Positions 1-7,235 of a stretch of 24,652 nt of DNA are shown one piece after another. Where the stretch lies: assembly GCA_009775355.1 (NCBI GenBank), contig VSPN01000042.1:1-24652 (forward strand), in the 5' to 3' direction. How positions within the stretch are numbered: position 1 is the stretch's first letter; every line of letters begins with the position of its first letter. A program made the position numbers and the translations under genes. The stretch is from Muribaculaceae bacterium. GTDB lineage: Bacteria > Bacteroidota > Bacteroidia > Bacteroidales > Muribaculaceae. The notes beneath the pieces are model-generated. The model was not told the origin of the DNA. It made no database searches and was given only the letters and a program-made list of their open reading frames with translations.

Positions 1-29
1 TTTAATAATAAATGTTACCGTCAGGGCGG

Positions 30-1595
30 TCAGGCGGGAGTCAGGCGCACCGCGCGCCAGCCCCATGTCTCTTTCTTGATGTTGTAGTAGAGCACAGCGG
101 TAATCGTGGCGTACGATCCAGGCTGGATGCCGCGAAGCAGCGTGCCGTCAACATAGATGTCGTCAACGAAGAGAAACGCCATGCCCGGACGCATGTTGAT
201 CTCTGCCTCGGTATGACGGTAGAACACACCGTCATAAGGCGTGATGTCGGTCACGCGGCGGCATGACACCACATTCGACATTCCCTCCCCTCCGGGCTCG
301 CCGGCAAAGCGCACCATCCAGATCTGGTGGTCGGCAAACTGGCCGCCGAGCTTCCTGGTCGAGAAGAATCCCCGCTTGCGGTCGGCTGTAGCGTAGTTAC
401 ATATCTGCTTCTGGACGTTGTAACGGGTCACAAGAACCGGCACCTCCGGAATGTCTCCCATCAGAAACGCCTCGGCCTCCCCTACATGCGAAGCGTAGAA
501 ATCGCGGTTCGACACGGAGGGCGCAGTCTCGACATACCAGGGCTGGCTCACCACCGCCTCGACTTCGGCCGGAAGCTGCCAACCCTTGTAGTCGTACAAG
601 CTGACTATCTTGCCGAATTCCCTGCGTCCGTTGGCATAATATCCGAGCTTGCACATGAGCACGGCAAGCTTATAACGCACGTTTCCGAGCAACTGAGCCG
701 GGGCCTTGCACATCAGGGCACGGCAATAACAGGCCAGCCTCGTCTCGTCGTCGGGCGCTATGTCGCCGAGCAGCGACCATGCGCCGCAGTCGGTCTGACG
801 GCGGCGCACAAGCGCGCGGGCGGCATTGGCCGCTGCGTCGTAATGCCCCATCGCCCGGAGCAGTCCGATACGCTGGCCAAGCGCATAATGGCACTCGGGG
901 TGTGATTCTTCAAGTGCTTCAAGATCGCTTACGAATGCTTCGGCCTCATCCTGCATGATTCCCTGGGCGAGCCCGGCTATCACAGCTTTGCAGACTGCCG
1001 TATAGGCCCGCTCGACAAGCGAAGCCTCGGTGCGCCCGTTGGTGAGCCTGACTCGCTGGAAATCTTCCGGCATAAGATTCTCAAGACCCCACCACCCCAC
1101 GGCCTCGACTATGTCGGGCCAGGTGTTTCCAAAACTCTCCCCGACCTTCAGAAACGCGTCAAGCAGAATGGAATAATAACGGTGCGGACGCACATATCCG
1201 ATCTCTGTCACGGCATCGAAAAGCCTACGAGCCTTAGCCGCATCCGACATGCCATCCGCTTTCCAGCGCAATACCATGGCACGCACGTCCCATGCAGTGC
1301 CGTTGTTAAGCTCTCCTTCTCCGGCCTCTTCAAGCCGTAGCGACGCAAACTCTCCGAGAAGGCGCACAAGTGTCGCGTCATCGCCCTGACGGGCTGCCGC
1401 TCCCATAAGCGGTCTGATACATCTGGCCAGCTCGACGCGAGCCGCCACGTCGGCCGGATCTGCCGAATGAAGTCGGCTCGCTTCCGAATAAGCCCGGTCT
1501 GTCTCTCCGTTTTTACGGAGCTCTGCAATTTCCTTAATCGTCATAATATAATCTTCAGGCTCTGTTTGGGTTTGATAATTATCTTTTTGTTTCAA
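30..1595 (-). CDS. TPR-like helical-repeat protein with C-terminal OB/S1-like region
   Basis: Codes for 521 aa, or 504 aa if translation begins at the second ATG (position 1544, MTIKEIAELRKNGETDR). That ATG is a plausible start because the preceding 17 residues are low-complexity and polar. Residues about 18-360 are rich in paired amphipathic helices with the A/Y/L pattern of tetratricopeptide-like repeats (for example 'GHYDAAANAARALVRRR'). The last 130 residues are beta-rich, with 'KRGFFSTRKLGG' and 'GSYATITAVLYYNIKK..WGWRAVRL', resembling tandem OB/S1 or cold-shock-like folds. No signal peptide is seen, so it is probably cytoplasmic. From memory, TPR plus S1/CSD-like proteins occur near TOTE-type conflict systems; I cannot confirm that here and no partner is visible. 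Transcribed alone from a promoter with a TATATTTG -7 box at 1637-1644. Function unknown. Confidence 0.75.
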   Translation of the reverse strand: MKQKDNYQTQTEPEDYIMTIKEIAELRKNGETDRAYSEASRLHSADPADVAARVELARCIRPLMGAAARQGDDATLVRLLGEFASLRLEEAGEGELNNGTAWDVRAMVLRWKADGMSDAAKARRLFDAVTEIGYVRPHRYYSILLDAFLKVGESFGNTWPDIVEAVGWWGLENLMPEDFQRVRLTNGRTEASLVERAYTAVCKAVIAGLAQGIMQDEAEAFVSDLEALEESHPECHYALGQRIGLLRAMGHYDAAANAARALVRRRQTDCGAWSLLGDIAPDDETRLACYCRALMCKAPAQLLGNVRYKLAVLMCKLGYYANGRREFGKIVSLYDYKGWQLPAEVEAVVSQPWYVETAPSVSNRDFYASHVGEAEAFLMGDIPEVPVLVTRYNVQKQICNYATADRKRGFFSTRKLGGQFADHQIWMVRFAGEPGGEGMSNVVSCRRVTDITPYDGVFYRHTEAEINMRPGMAFLFVDDIYVDGTLLRGIQPGSYATITAVLYYNIKKETWGWRAVRLTPA

Positions 1596-1636
1596 ATAAA
1601 AGAAACGGCCTATTGCCGCAATATCTGTTTAATTCG

Positions 1637-1644
1637 CAAATATA
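1637..1644 (-). promoter_or_regulatory. Bacteroidetes-type -7 box for the TPR-like gene
   Basis: The minus strand reads TATATTTG, an exact match to TAnnTTTG, about 40-90 bases upstream of the two candidate starts. No well-spaced -33 TTTG is present (the nearest is about 26 bases away), so this is a tentative call. Confidence 0.4.
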
Positions 1645-1704
1645 CAAAGAATTCACGCTTTGACCTAACACAAACCCACCTTTTTATGACAAAACAAACA
1701 TGTT

Positions 1705-2289
1705 TTACAACATGTTTTGCGGCAGCGACACCACCACGACCGGACGCCCCGTAGTGGCCGACAGCAGATCGGCCACGTTGCGGGCCGCCCGCCGACGCGC
1801 CTCGACTACGTAGCCTTTGCGGTAAATCCCTTTCACTGCCGACTCTATCAGCCTGCGCTTGAGCGCGTTTTCCTCGGCTGTAGTGAAATGCGCACTGCCG
1901 AACATGCCGTCATTCCAGACGTCGATCACCTCATATGATCCCGGACGAGTCGATTCGCGAAGCTCGACTTTCCCGGGCGGCAGAAACACCTTCACGGTGT
2001 CGCCGCGCTCTTCGACCCGCAGGCTGTCAAGATCGAACGACACGGAGCCCTCGAGTGCCACGCGCGCCACAAGATGCCTCTTGCCGATGCTGCCCTTCAA
2101 GGGTATCTCCTCGTAGATGTCTACGGTCGAAAGTTCGACCATCGACTTTATCTCGCTCACACGCGCCGGACTGAGTCTCGCCCTGTCAGCGACGGGAGCC
2201 GACTGCCATGAACGCCACAGAATCACTCCTGCCGTCAATGCGGCCAGTGTGACAAGGATAATGAGCGACGTATAAATTTTCCTTATCAT
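1705..2289 (-). CDS. DUF4230 family membrane-anchored protein
   Basis: 194 aa. An N-terminal hydrophobic helix (residues about 5-26) probably anchors or exports the protein. The following region contains 'KSMVELSTVDIYEEIPLKGS', the typical start of a DUF4230 domain. Beta-strand segments (VARVALEGSVSFDLDSL, DTVKVFLPPGKV) and a C-terminal helix (LKRRLIESAVKGIYRKGYVVEARRRAARN) follow. The biochemical role of this Bacteroidetes family is not known to me. Third gene of an operon, 14 bases after the second DUF4230 gene. The two share architecture but little sequence, which suggests an old duplication and possibly a paired complex in the envelope. Confidence 0.8.
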   Translation of the reverse strand: MIRKIYTSLIILVTLAALTAGVILWRSWQSAPVADRARLSPARVSEIKSMVELSTVDIYEEIPLKGSIGKRHLVARVALEGSVSFDLDSLRVEERGDTVKVFLPPGKVELRESTRPGSYEVIDVWNDGMFGSAHFTTAEENALKRRLIESAVKGIYRKGYVVEARRRAARNVADLLSATTGRPVVVVSLPQNML

Positions 2290-2303
2290 GCCATATTCTG
2301 TTT

Positions 2304-2993
2304 TCAGTACCGGAACTGAGGTATCTGCAAAACGTCATCTTTATTTTCCGTTTCTTTTTCTTCTCCGTGCCATGTAACTGTCACCGTATATCCCAGATCG
2401 CCCAGCATCTCCTTGAAGAATGCCTCGCCTCGTTTTCTGGCGTTTTCCACAAGCGGACGCCTGAATTCATCTGACTCTTCTACCTCGGCGCGCAGGGCGG
2501 TGTTCATTTTCTCTTTGAGTGCCGCCCGTTCGGCGGGTCCGATGTCGGATCGCAGCCCGGTCACCCGGTAGTGGTCTTCTCTTATCCCGGCGTCGCGGCC
2601 TGCCAACATCACCTCCGGTTCCGGCAGACGTATGGTCATGCACTTCGACGACTCGTTGACCGTTATGTCTTCCTTGCCGATTTCCGACAGGTCGACATAG
2701 GCAGCCAGATATGTGTCGTAGGAATACGCGGCTTTCCGGTCTCCTATCTTGACGGCGTCGGCGAGCGCGGCGACCGTCTGCCGCATGCCGCGTGCGGAGT
2801 CGATCGGAATGTCTCCCACAGTGGCCATCTTTGTCACGCGCATCCTGGCAAGGGTCAGACGGTTGACCGCCCTGACCCTGCGGAGCATTATCTCGCTGTC
2901 GCTCTCCCGCACGGTCTCAGGCGCAGCGCACGACGCAAACGCCAGCAGCGCGGCTGACGCCGAAAGCAGACGAATCCAGACTGACGGTCTCAT
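2304..2993 (-). CDS. DUF4230-like lipoprotein
   Basis: 229 aa with a lipoprotein signal peptide: a hydrophobic stretch at residues 8-20 ending in a lipobox FASC, cysteine at about residue 22. The mature part has the DUF4230 layout seen in the next gene: 'RVTKMATVGDIPIDS', then beta segments (YDTYLAAYVDLSEIGKEDI, CMTIRLPEPEVML) and a helical C-terminus that aligns loosely with the downstream protein. The start codon overlaps the stop of the PurF-like gene by 4 bases (ATGA), which implies translational coupling. Function unknown; predicted periplasmic or surface lipoprotein. Confidence 0.75.
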   Translation of the reverse strand: MRPSVWIRLLSASAALLAFASCAAPETVRESDSEIMLRRVRAVNRLTLARMRVTKMATVGDIPIDSARGMRQTVAALADAVKIGDRKAAYSYDTYLAAYVDLSEIGKEDITVNESSKCMTIRLPEPEVMLAGRDAGIREDHYRVTGLRSDIGPAERAALKEKMNTALRAEVEESDEFRRPLVENARKRGEAFFKEMLGDLGYTVTVTWHGEEKETENKDDVLQIPQFRY

Positions 2994-4435
2994 GACTCCG
3001 CTTCATGATCCTCGCGCCACGCGGCGTCGGGATGACAGCCTGTGCCGTCGAAGCAGTGTGTGCATACGCGGCATTTGGGCAGTCCGATGCTTTCCACAAG
3101 ATCCTCGAGTGTGCAGAACCTGAGCGACGTCAGCCCCAGCCGGCGGGCGATCTCGGCCACCATCCGTTCATATTCGGGTGTGCCGGTCGTGGCGTAACGG
3201 TCGAGTTTCGCTGCGTCGTCTCCCTCGAGATCGCGGATTATGCGGCGCGAGATAAGCTCAAGGTCGCTTTTCGATGAGGTGAACCCGATGAAGGGACATC
3301 CGTAGACAAGCGGCGGGCATGAGATGCGGGCATGCACGGCCTTGGCGCCCCCCTCGAAGAATGTGCTGACATTGTCGCGCAGCTGTGTGCCGCGCACTAT
3401 CGAGTCGTCGCAGAAGACCACGCTTCTGCCGTCGAGCATCGCCCGGTTGGGTATGAGTTTCATCTTGGCCACGAGGTCGCGGCGGTCCTGGCTGCTGGGG
3501 GTGAAGCTGCGGGGCCATGTCGGAGTGTATTTCAGCACGGCGCGGCGGTAGGGTATGCCGCTCCCCTCGGCGTAGCCGAGAGCGAATCCTACACCTGAAT
3601 CGGGAACTCCGCACACCCAGTCGGCCTCGGGAGCGTCGACCCGGCCCATGGCCCGGCCTGCGGCCTCACGCATGGCCTCGGCGTTGATCCCGTCGTAGTC
3701 GGAGGCCGGGAAACCGTAGTAAACCCAGAGGAACGAGCATATCTGCTCGCGCCGTGCAGGGGCCTGGATCTCCTCTATGCCCTCGGCGGTGATCCTGACG
3801 ATCTCGCCCGGACCGAGATCGCGAACCCGCTCGTAGCCCAGATTAGGGAATGCCGACGTCTCGCTCGCCGCCGCGTAGCCATGCTCGCTGCGCCCGATCA
3901 CTATCGGAGTGCGGCCCAGATAGTCACGGGCCGCGATGATGCCGTCTTCTGTGAGCACAAGCATCGAGCACGATCCGTTTATCTTACTGTATACCAGATT
4001 GATCCCTTCCCTGAAATCTTTCCCCATGTTGATCAGCAGCGCCACAAGCTCGGTCTGGTTGATCTTGTTGGCCGAAAGTTCGCTGAAGTGCATGCCGCGC
4101 TGCAGCAGACTCTCGGCGATCTCCCGGTCGTTGTTGACCTTGGCTACGGTTACCACCGCATATCGGCCCAGATGGGAGTTGACTATGATCGGCTGCGGAT
4201 CGGTGTCGCTTATCACGCCGATGCCCGACATTCCTCTGAACACGTCGAGTTCATCCTCGAATTTCGATCTGAAGTAACTGCGTTCAAGACTGTGGATCGA
4301 CCGGTTGAATCCATGTTCTATGTCAAAGGTCACCATGCCGGCACGCTTCGTGCCGAGGTGTGAATTGTAGTCGGTGCCGTAAAAGAGATCGTTCACAACC
4401 TCTTTTTTTGACACTGCGCCGAAGAAACCTCCCAT
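2990..4435 (-). CDS. Amidophosphoribosyltransferase-like protein lacking the catalytic cysteine
   Basis: 481 aa, class II glutamine amidotransferase plus type I phosphoribosyltransferase, the PurF fold. The PRPP-binding signature VVFCDDSIVRGT is at residues 339-350, the PPi loop VPDSG at 277-281 and the flexible loop 'RSFTPSSQDRR' at 309-319. The four positions that hold the Fe-S cluster in B. subtilis-type PurF look conserved (C233, C380, and the CRVCTHC cluster at 455-461). The N-terminus reads MGGFFGAV where active PurF has Cys-Gly-Val-Phe-Gly, so the N-terminal nucleophile is replaced by Gly. It may therefore be ammonia-dependent or act in another phosphoribosyl transfer; this is inference. 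Similar Cys-less paralogues starting MGGFFGA are, from memory, widespread in Bacteroidales beside a canonical purF. First gene of an operon with two DUF4230 genes. Confidence 0.85.
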   Translation of the reverse strand: MGGFFGAVSKKEVVNDLFYGTDYNSHLGTKRAGMVTFDIEHGFNRSIHSLERSYFRSKFEDELDVFRGMSGIGVISDTDPQPIIVNSHLGRYAVVTVAKVNNDREIAESLLQRGMHFSELSANKINQTELVALLINMGKDFREGINLVYSKINGSCSMLVLTEDGIIAARDYLGRTPIVIGRSEHGYAAASETSAFPNLGYERVRDLGPGEIVRITAEGIEEIQAPARREQICSFLWVYYGFPASDYDGINAEAMREAAGRAMGRVDAPEADWVCGVPDSGVGFALGYAEGSGIPYRRAVLKYTPTWPRSFTPSSQDRRDLVAKMKLIPNRAMLDGRSVVFCDDSIVRGTQLRDNVSTFFEGGAKAVHARISCPPLVYGCPFIGFTSSKSDLELISRRIIRDLEGDDAAKLDRYATTGTPEYERMVAEIARRLGLTSLRFCTLEDLVESIGLPKCRVCTHCFDGTGCHPDAAWREDHEAES

Positions 4436-4463
4436 AAGTAATGATGCAAATTAAACGAAAGTG

Positions 4464-4495
4464 CAAAATTAACAAAAAATTCCCGACTCGACAAG
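4464..4495 (-). promoter_or_regulatory. Promoter of the PurF-like/DUF4230 operon
   Basis: The minus strand carries CTTG at 4492-4495 and TAATTTTG at 4464-4471, separated by 20 bases. This is the Bacteroidetes primary sigma consensus, about 30 bases upstream of the start codon. Confidence 0.6.
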
Positions 4496-4577
4496 GTTAT
4501 GAACGAAAGTTAAATTTCATGCGCAGGCCCTGATGTTTCTATTATTTCTGTTGGTGTTCAAGCATTGAAGTTATGGC

Positions 4578-4919
4578 TTACTCTCCATTCAAGAGAGCTT
4601 CTATCTCCTGCTTGAGCAATGGCATGTCGTTGATTACAATGCCCCAAAGGATGTCAGGCTTCAGAGAGTCATAGGCATGGATTACAAAGTTCCTTGTATC
4701 TACGACTTTCCTTGCTGCTGTTATTGGAATATTGGAATTGATTTTCAAAGCTTGGTTCATAGCCTCTCCCATTATCTCAATGTTCCTTTCAACACCTCTT
4801 CTGAACAGGGTATCATTGCAGAAAGTGGCATATTCTTTTGGTCTGTCCTCCAAGAATGACTCTATCTCCAAGATTGAAGAAAGAATGTCTGACAGGTATT
4901 TCCGTAGTTTCCTATCCAT
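4578..4919 (-). CDS. hepT: HepT-like ribonuclease toxin (DUF86, HEPN)
   Basis: 113 aa, all-helical, of HepT size. The HEPN catalytic signature R-x4-H-x-Y is present as RNFVIHAY at residues 76-83, followed by the usual 'DSLKPDILWGIV'. HepT proteins are RNases that, in characterised pairs, are neutralised when the partner MntA adds AMP to the tyrosine of this motif (here Y83). Its start overlaps the end of the mntA-like gene by 8 bases, so the antitoxin is translated first. The pair is much more AT-rich than its neighbours, which points to horizontal acquisition. Confidence 0.88.
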   Translation of the reverse strand: MDRKLRKYLSDILSSILEIESFLEDRPKEYATFCNDTLFRRGVERNIEIMGEAMNQALKINSNIPITAARKVVDTRNFVIHAYDSLKPDILWGIVINDMPLLKQEIEALLNGE

Positions 4920-5214
4920 AAATCAGATGTTTTGTTTCTTCAAGTTCCTCCTTGAAATAGGGGTTCTTGACTGCTGACTCATCAACTAAATCCACATCCC
5001 TTCCAAATAAGGCTTTCAAAGCATGGTAGAAGTCAAAGTAGTTGTCAGCATATGTGTTATGGTCAATCTCAGAATTGAAGTCCACAAGGATGTCAACATC
5101 ACTCTGCTCATTGAACTTTGGGGTAAGTATCGATCCAAAGGCATATAGCTTCCTTACCTTATGCTTCCGGCATAAGGCAAACAGCTTTTGTATGTTGTCA
5201 TTGATAAGGCGCAT
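4912..5214 (-). CDS. mntA: MntA-like nucleotidyltransferase antitoxin
   Basis: 100 aa minimal nucleotidyltransferase. The polymerase-beta-type motif G-S-x10-D-x-D is seen as G27 S28 ... SDVDIL with D39 and D41, and a third acidic position is likely in 'RDVDLVDE'. In characterised HEPN/MNT pairs this enzyme AMPylates the HepT toxin. It precedes and overlaps the hepT-like gene. A possible -7 box TAAATTTG lies at 5238-5245 (minus strand). AT-rich relative to the flanks. Confidence 0.88.
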   Translation of the reverse strand: MRLINDNIQKLFALCRKHKVRKLYAFGSILTPKFNEQSDVDILVDFNSEIDHNTYADNYFDFYHALKALFGRDVDLVDESAVKNPYFKEELEETKHLIYG

Positions 5215-5237
5215 ACTATTCCTTTATTATCTGATTA

Positions 5238-5245
5238 CAAATTTA
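5238..5245 (-). promoter_or_regulatory. Possible -7 box upstream of mntA/hepT
   Basis: The minus strand reads TAAATTTG, matching TAnnTTTG, 24 bases upstream of the mntA start. No clear -33 partner is seen. Confidence 0.35.
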
Positions 5246-5313
5246 ATGATTTCAGTTGGATAAATGTTCATAAAAAGATTAAAATCTGAATATCAAGACC
5301 AGACATAAGGGAA

Positions 5314-5448
5314 TTAAGACCACTGCATTAACATTTTTTGTGGGATGGGGTCTAAATATTCAAGGCATAGATAAGCATAGTTCTCATCACGCATAATGTA
5401 AAAATTACTACCCTCTATATCTTTCCATCGGTCACAACTCCGTCTCAT
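5314..5448 (-). CDS. Possible 44-aa small ORF coupled to the upstream barrel-like gene
   Basis: An ATG at 5448 opens a 44-codon frame ending in TAA at 5314-5316. The start overlaps the stop of the upstream gene by 4 bases (ATGA). The peptide (MRRSCDRWKDIEGSNFYIMR... ending KMLMQWS) is of mixed composition, with no signal peptide or transmembrane segment. It could be a real coupled small protein, or the decayed edge of an AT-rich insertion carrying the HEPN/MNT pair. I recognise no family. Confidence 0.25.
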   Translation of the reverse strand: MRRSCDRWKDIEGSNFYIMRDENYAYLCLEYLDPIPQKMLMQWS

Positions 5449-5873
5449 CTGATCCGGTACATGAACGAGACGCGCATCTCGCACTCGTTCACGCGCGCCG
5501 TCCTGAATATGTTTCTTCTCGCCATCTGGTTCATCCCGGCGTAGAAATCAAGACTGAACACCACCGGCGATGCGGACTCGACCGTGAAACCAAGCGCGAC
5601 GGCACAGCTGACCCGGTTCCACACTCCCTCCTCTCCGTAGAGCGACATGTGCGGACATCCGGACGGGGCGTCGAGACTCCCCGCGAATCCATACGACACC
5701 ATGCCGCCTGTGAAGACACTCATGCAGTAATCGCCGAGTACGTGAAATTTATAGCCCAGATGCACAGGAATCTCGACCGCGCCGCGCATCATGTCGTAAT
5801 CGCCTCTGTATATCTCGTCCGTACCCTCTCGCCCATAGTAGACCGGCATCGACGAACCGCCGTATGATATCAT
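5445..5873 (-). CDS. Outer-membrane beta-barrel-like protein, probably missing its N-terminus
   Basis: 142 aa from the ATG at 5873. The sequence is a series of short alternating strands with aromatic girdles (VEIPVHLGYKFHVL, CMSVFTGGMVSYGFAG, SPVVFSLDFYAGMNQM) and ends in a barrel-like terminal strand, 'CEMRVSFMYRIR'. There is no signal peptide. The frame stays open upstream without an ATG to a TAA at 5937-5939 and still reads plausibly ('GIPGIFFYHREEPSHISLM'). The gene therefore looks like the 3' part of a PorT/OmpW-like barrel gene whose 5' end was lost, or it uses a non-ATG start. It diverges from the FMN-binding gene. Confidence 0.5.
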   Translation of the reverse strand: MISYGGSSMPVYYGREGTDEIYRGDYDMMRGAVEIPVHLGYKFHVLGDYCMSVFTGGMVSYGFAGSLDAPSGCPHMSLYGEEGVWNRVSCAVALGFTVESASPVVFSLDFYAGMNQMARRNIFRTARVNECEMRVSFMYRIR

Positions 5874-5979
5874 GAGGGAAATATGCGACGGCTCTTCCCG
5901 ATGATAAAAGAAGATGCCGGGGATTCCGTTTATTTCTTAGACGGCAGCCATCTGCCGGGAAATTACCTGACGATCCACT

Positions 5980-7047
5980 ATGACGATGAAAACAAAACGT
6001 TTCCTTAGCCTGTTGCTCTGTCTGCTCATGATGTGCGCGGCCGCCGTGTGCGTCAACAGATCCTTATTCGGCCATTCTCTCGATCAGACCGCTTCTCCCT
6101 CCGACCCGGCTCTTCCTGCCGACACCCTGACAGTCATGGCCGACGGCACGGCGGTGATCCACACCGCCCGGCTGACATCTGTGCCCGGATATGCAGGGCC
6201 TGTGCCTCTCGACATCTATGTCAGCGACGGCATGATCACCGGGATCAGGCCGCTGCCTAATGCCGAGACCCCGTCGTTTTTCGACCGTGTCTTGCCGCTG
6301 CTTGATCTATGGACCGGCAAGTCTGCCGAAGAGGCCGCACGTGTCAAGGCCGACGCCGTGAGCGGCGCCACATATTCGTCGGAGGCGATTATTGCCAATG
6401 TCGACGCCGGCATATCTTATTATCTCAGCAGCGGAGCCGCGTCGCGACAACCCGCTTTCCCTGCGAAAATGTGGGTGGCTCTCGCTGTGACGCTGGCGGC
6501 TTGCGTGATACCCCTGTTTGTCAGAAACAGACTCTACAACCGCGTTCAGTTGCTTGCCAATGTCATCGTGCTCGGATTCTGGTGCGGACAGTTTCTCGAC
6601 TATGCCCTGATGCTCAGATTCCTCTCGTCGGGAATGGCATTCCCGGCCGCTCTCGTGGCTGCGGTCATGCTCGTGGCCGCCTTCATATATCCGCTGTTCG
6701 GCCGCCCGCAGCATTACTGCAACCACATATGCCCGCTGGGGTCGGCACAGATTCTTGCGGCCGGCTTGTGCCGCTATAAGATCAGGATCGGACGGCGCGT
6801 CATGAAGGCACTCGACTGGTTCCGCAAGATACTCTGGGCCGTACTGATGCTGCTGCTCTGGGCTGACGTCTGGACCGGATGGATGGATCTTGAGCTTTTC
6901 CGGGCTTTCATGTTCCGCTCGGCGCCGGCCGGCATCATCGCGGCGGCATTGCTGTTCGTGCTGCTGTCGGCGGTGGTGTCGCGCCCATATTGCAGGTTCG
7001 TCTGCCCGACCGGATCTCTGTTCAAGCGTTCTGAAAACATCGGCTGA
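5980..7047 (+). CDS. Membrane FMN-binding redox protein with two CxxxCP motifs (NosR/RnfG-like)
   Basis: 355 aa. An N-terminal hydrophobic segment (about 8-26) leads to an extracytoplasmic FMN-binding domain (about 50-150). That domain ends in DAVSGATYSS, residues 125-134, where T131 is the expected covalent FMN attachment site added by ApbE. About five further transmembrane helices follow (162-180, 190-210, 220-240, 282-300, 316-334). Two cysteine motifs, C247-x3-C251-P (CNHICPLG) and C338-x3-C342-P (CRFVCPTG), sit at helix ends as in NosR/NapH-type electron-transfer proteins. The soluble ferredoxin domain of full NosR is absent. The likely role is electron transfer across the inner membrane to an unknown acceptor. 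No apbE is in the window. An alternative start lies 2 codons downstream. Confidence 0.8.
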   Translation: MTMKTKRFLSLLLCLLMMCAAAVCVNRSLFGHSLDQTASPSDPALPADTLTVMADGTAVIHTARLTSVPGYAGPVPLDIYVSDGMITGIRPLPNAETPSFFDRVLPLLDLWTGKSAEEAARVKADAVSGATYSSEAIIANVDAGISYYLSSGAASRQPAFPAKMWVALAVTLAACVIPLFVRNRLYNRVQLLANVIVLGFWCGQFLDYALMLRFLSSGMAFPAALVAAVMLVAAFIYPLFGRPQHYCNHICPLGSAQILAAGLCRYKIRIGRRVMKALDWFRKILWAVLMLLLWADVWTGWMDLELFRAFMFRSAPAGIIAAALLFVLLSAVVSRPYCRFVCPTGSLFKRSENIG

Positions 7048-7120
7048 AAGCGCCCGGAGCATACCGGACCGCGAAGGTGGTACGAAGACTGCCGTCTTCT
7101 TGACGCGCTTTGTCCGGTCA

Positions 7121-7152
7121 TTTGCAAATTACCCGTTTTTTTAGTAATATTG
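7121..7152 (+). promoter_or_regulatory. Promoter of the C1 peptidase gene
   Basis: TTTG at 7121-7124, a 20-base spacer, then TAATATTG at 7145-7152 (one mismatch to TAnnTTTG). This gives a 5' leader of about 80 bases. Confidence 0.55.
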
Positions 7153-7235
7153 CACCCGCATAAGCCTCTTTACGCCGAAGTCGCACAAGCGACATCTGCG
7201 ATTGAATCTGAACATTTATCTTAAACCGACATATC

